64,000 nucleotides of DNA from Closterium sp. NIES-65 (Eukaryota > Streptophyta > Zygnematophyceae > Desmidiales > Closteriaceae), in NCBI GenBank assembly GCA_948144175.1, contig CANXME010001988.1:806001-870000 (forward strand), read 5' to 3'. Each line of letters begins with the position of its first letter. Position 1 is the first letter of the stretch. Below the pieces are notes generated by a model. The model saw only the letters and a list, made by a program, of their open reading frames with translations, ran no database searches and was not told the origin of the DNA. This document shows, in pieces, positions 56,823 through 64,000 of the stretch. A program made the translations under genes and the position numbers.

Positions 56823-57840
56823 TAAGCGAGGCGGCGAGGCTCCGATGCGGCGGCAATGTGGCATCGATGTGGCGGCGACGTGGCGGCGATGATGATGTGC
56901 TGCGGCGAGTTGGCGTTGCGGCTGTGATGTGGTTGTGAGAAGGCGAGTGGGGGATTTGGTGGCAAAGATGGTGTGAAGCAGTACTGTACGTCGCACGGCG
57001 CATGAGTGATGCAGCGCGGAGGCAGCTCTGGTGGGAAGGCAAGAGGAGGAGGCGCACTAAACCCGGCGAGACGGGATCATGTCGTATGTTGCGCTACAGG
57101 AAAACGAATCGTCGCATTGCCTGGTTTTGACGCGATGTAGTAAGGTTGTGGCCATATGATTGCGATGACGATTTCACCCAACACTTCAGGGGCAGTGAAT
57201 CACCACATCGTACTAAGTCGAAATGGCGCTTCGGTTGTATTAGTAGTAAGAAGGTGGTCTCTTCTTGGGTGTCCTTGTTCTTCAGCTCAGATTTGTCAGA
57301 TTGAGCGGGACATGTTTTAGTGTCTGCATTGTTGTTTGCGCTGGGGGGTAGAGTTAAGTCATGGAGCATGTGCGGTTCCCTTGGCCAAGGCTGAACGAAT
57401 TTGGTTGGCCTCGCTAGAATTGATTCCTCACCTCGCACCAGCATTACAAAGTGAACCACTCTTCGCGCGCGAATCAGAAGGCTCCAAAGGGTGTACACTT
57501 TAAATGCCCCCAAAAACCACCCCTAGGAATGTGCACCCTTGCTATAATGCTCAAAACATACACCTTACAATACTCGAAACCGCCACTGCTAATACTGCAC
57601 TCGTTCGATTTGGAACCGTTGCTCTAGTGAGCAGACCTGGCAGTGACGAGAGCGCAGCAGACGGTCGCGCAGTTGAGATTGCGACGCGAACAATTTACGA
57701 GCCGCAAAGTGACCACTCGCCCTGTCGGTGGGGCCGCAGGCCGAGGAGAATGGCGGTGCGGTTTCACGGCCGTCGGATCCCGGCGCCTGACATTACTCTG
57801 TTCGCAACATTTGAATTTGGGACTGACGAAGAGTAATACA
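56823..57840. other. Right flank of the Copia-3 locus, no assigned gene
   Basis: The TAAGC duplication (56823-56827) is followed by GC-rich sequence. Open frames exist at about 57094-57513 (minus, 139 codons) and 57504-57836 (plus, 110 codons). Neither resembles a family I know, and no splice or start context favours them. Confidence 0.4.
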
Positions 57841-58870
57841 TAATTATTGAATACTCTGCTTTGTAAAGACCAACGTCATTCTATCTTGACGCACCCAGAC
57901 GGCGTCTCCCTTTTACTCAAAACAATGGATCAGCTGAGCTGGTGAAAGAGTCATGTCATATATGTATGTTCGATTTAAAGAATATGAGTATGACATACAT
58001 TCCAGTGTTATGATTTTACAAATCCATGAGAATATAATAAAATATTGGAAAAGACACATGCTCTTGGAATATAAGTGTATATTGATTCGAATATATAATT
58101 TCTCTACCATTTTTCATTATTATAATATAAATATACCAGAGCTATATATATATCAGGTACAAAAAGTTTTTAGCATTATGTGTAATAATATGTAATTCAC
58201 ATGTATATTTTAACAGTAAATTCAAGTATATTTTACAATCTAACGAATCATTTATTAAATATACTACATTTAGATAATATGGTACAAGAAGCCATAGAAA
58301 CATTCAGCTAGCTCATAATACATATGGATTAAGAATGCAAAGAGTAAAAACATAAATTCTGAGTCAATGTAATTATGAATAAAAATAGATAAGATAATAT
58401 ATATATGTTTTTTTCATATGTAGTTATCCGATTTAGAATATACAAACTAGTTATATCCTTTTCTTACCATGAATGCAGAATTTTTGTATTTCCAGCATAT
58501 AAATGAAATGAGAACATTATATTATATATATTTGCGTAAAATTGATAAAATAATTGATTACAATTGTTTTATACTACACGTAGACAACAAATTGCAAATC
58601 AGATAGGTTGTTTTTTTAATAATACAGTTTATTATCATGTTTATATGGAATACGCTCTTATTATACATGTAAGGTTTTTATTACTAATGAATAATTTCCT
58701 GTAAATTTTTATCAAACTAGCATTCCAGCAATTTAATCTCTATGTAGTTATAGAGAAAAAAATTGCTTCAAAATTTGCATACGTTGAATGTATGAATATA
58801 TATATTGTTCTCTTAAACACCAAATAGAGCATGTAGCATTTTATGTGATCTTTGTTTAAAGTAATCGCAC
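57841..58870. other. AT-rich intergenic block
   Basis: About 1 kb of strongly AT-rich sequence with many TATATA runs and no coding signal. It contrasts sharply with the GC-rich gene downstream. It could be intergenic spacer or a scaffold/origin-like region. Confidence 0.6.
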
Positions 58871-59373
58871 AGAACAGTATTAGATCGTTGATAAAACAAT
58901 GTCCATGGTGAAACTGTACCCATGCACCAATTGTAGGGGTTGGAGTCGCACTGGGCAGCTGGCAGACTGGTCCATGGTTCTGAGAAATTTTGAGAAAGTA
59001 TAGGCTTTGTGCAATTTCTCGACGCAAACACTTTTGGGTGGCACCCCAGTAAACACCCCAAATGCCACATCAGAGAGAGCTGCTAGCAATAGCAACAGCC
59101 CAGTGCTCATCTGACAGGCACCAATGCTCACCAACGAATTAGGAAGAGCAGCAGCTGAGGCCACAAGAGAAAACCAGCACCCAGTTAGACCGGAAGAAAG
59201 ATAAAGCAAAGCTGTTGTTGGACTAATTTTCTCGACGTTATCCCTTGCAAGGTCCTTTTGTGGTGGCTATCTTTCAGACTCACCTTTTCCGGAAGAACTC
59301 ACTGTAGTTATAATCGGCCGTGTGCAGCAGGGACTCAGCGCAGTTTTTTCCAGTGACGCTGTTAGCCCGAAAT
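58871..59373. other. Upstream region of the LDLa gene
   Basis: It should contain the promoter and 5' untranslated region of the gene starting at 59374. No clear TATA box was recognised close to the start. A minus-strand frame at 58880-59209 (109 codons, hydrophobic N-terminal part) has no recognised family and is not called. Confidence 0.4.

Positions 59374-64000
<4,627 letters not shown>

Noticed and set aside
57504-57836. 110-codon plus-strand frame
   Set aside because: No recognisable domain or codon pattern. The length is within chance for GC-rich DNA.
58880-59209. Minus-strand frame with a hydrophobic start, a possible small membrane protein
   Set aside because: No family, splice or start support, and it lies in the upstream region of the plus-strand LDLa gene.

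Overview
The window is eukaryotic nuclear DNA dominated by LTR retrotransposons, with one clear host gene at its right end. A green-lineage host, perhaps a streptophyte alga, is my best guess. The reasons are that all the Copia elements prime from the initiator methionine tRNA, that leader blocks match the plant form of that tRNA, and that the host gene is GC-rich with short GT-AG introns. The species cannot be fixed from sequence alone.

Layout. 1-13.4 kb is a pile-up of old Copia relics on both strands. Into it are inserted a young 1.56 kb mini-LTR element (716-2279), a worn Copia with about 780 bp LTRs (3148-8708) and a tandem array of six 141 bp LTRs (8812-10100). 13.8-22.0 kb holds a second copy of that tandem-LTR microelement (three LTRs), into which a 7.55 kb Copia (13923-21474) has jumped. 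22.9-27.8 kb holds two inward-facing copies of a second mini-LTR family around a Copia relic. 27.8-34.6 kb holds low-copy sequence, a possible multi-exon gene fragment, another Copia relic with a solo LTR, and a 253 bp tandem duplication. 34.66-56.82 kb is one four-deep nest: Copia-3 contains a mini-LTR element and Copia-2, Copia-2 contains Copia-1 in its LTR, and Copia-1 contains a one-LTR mini-element copy. Perfect 5 bp target duplications mark all the insertions that kept both ends. 56.8-59.3 kb is unassigned, partly very AT-rich. 59.37-64.0 kb is a plus-strand gene for a secreted multi-LDL-receptor-class-A protein, still open at the window edge.

How the parts relate. Copia-1, -2 and -4 form one lineage: LTRs of 130-133 bp, an approximately 0.8-1.2 kb GC-rich repeat leader, then gag-PR-IN-RT-RH. 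Mini-elements A and B encode no proteins but share the lineage's primer site, leader architecture, 3' untranslated motif, polypurine tract and LTR core, so they look like parasites of its machinery. Two observations stand out. First, leaders of both autonomous and non-autonomous members carry a nearly full-length antisense image of tRNA-iMet, not only the usual primer-binding site. Second, a 235 bp-period tandem-LTR microelement (family C) has proper termini and target duplications and also carries Pol III-type A and B boxes from a tRNA-Glu-like sequence spanning its LTR/internal junction.
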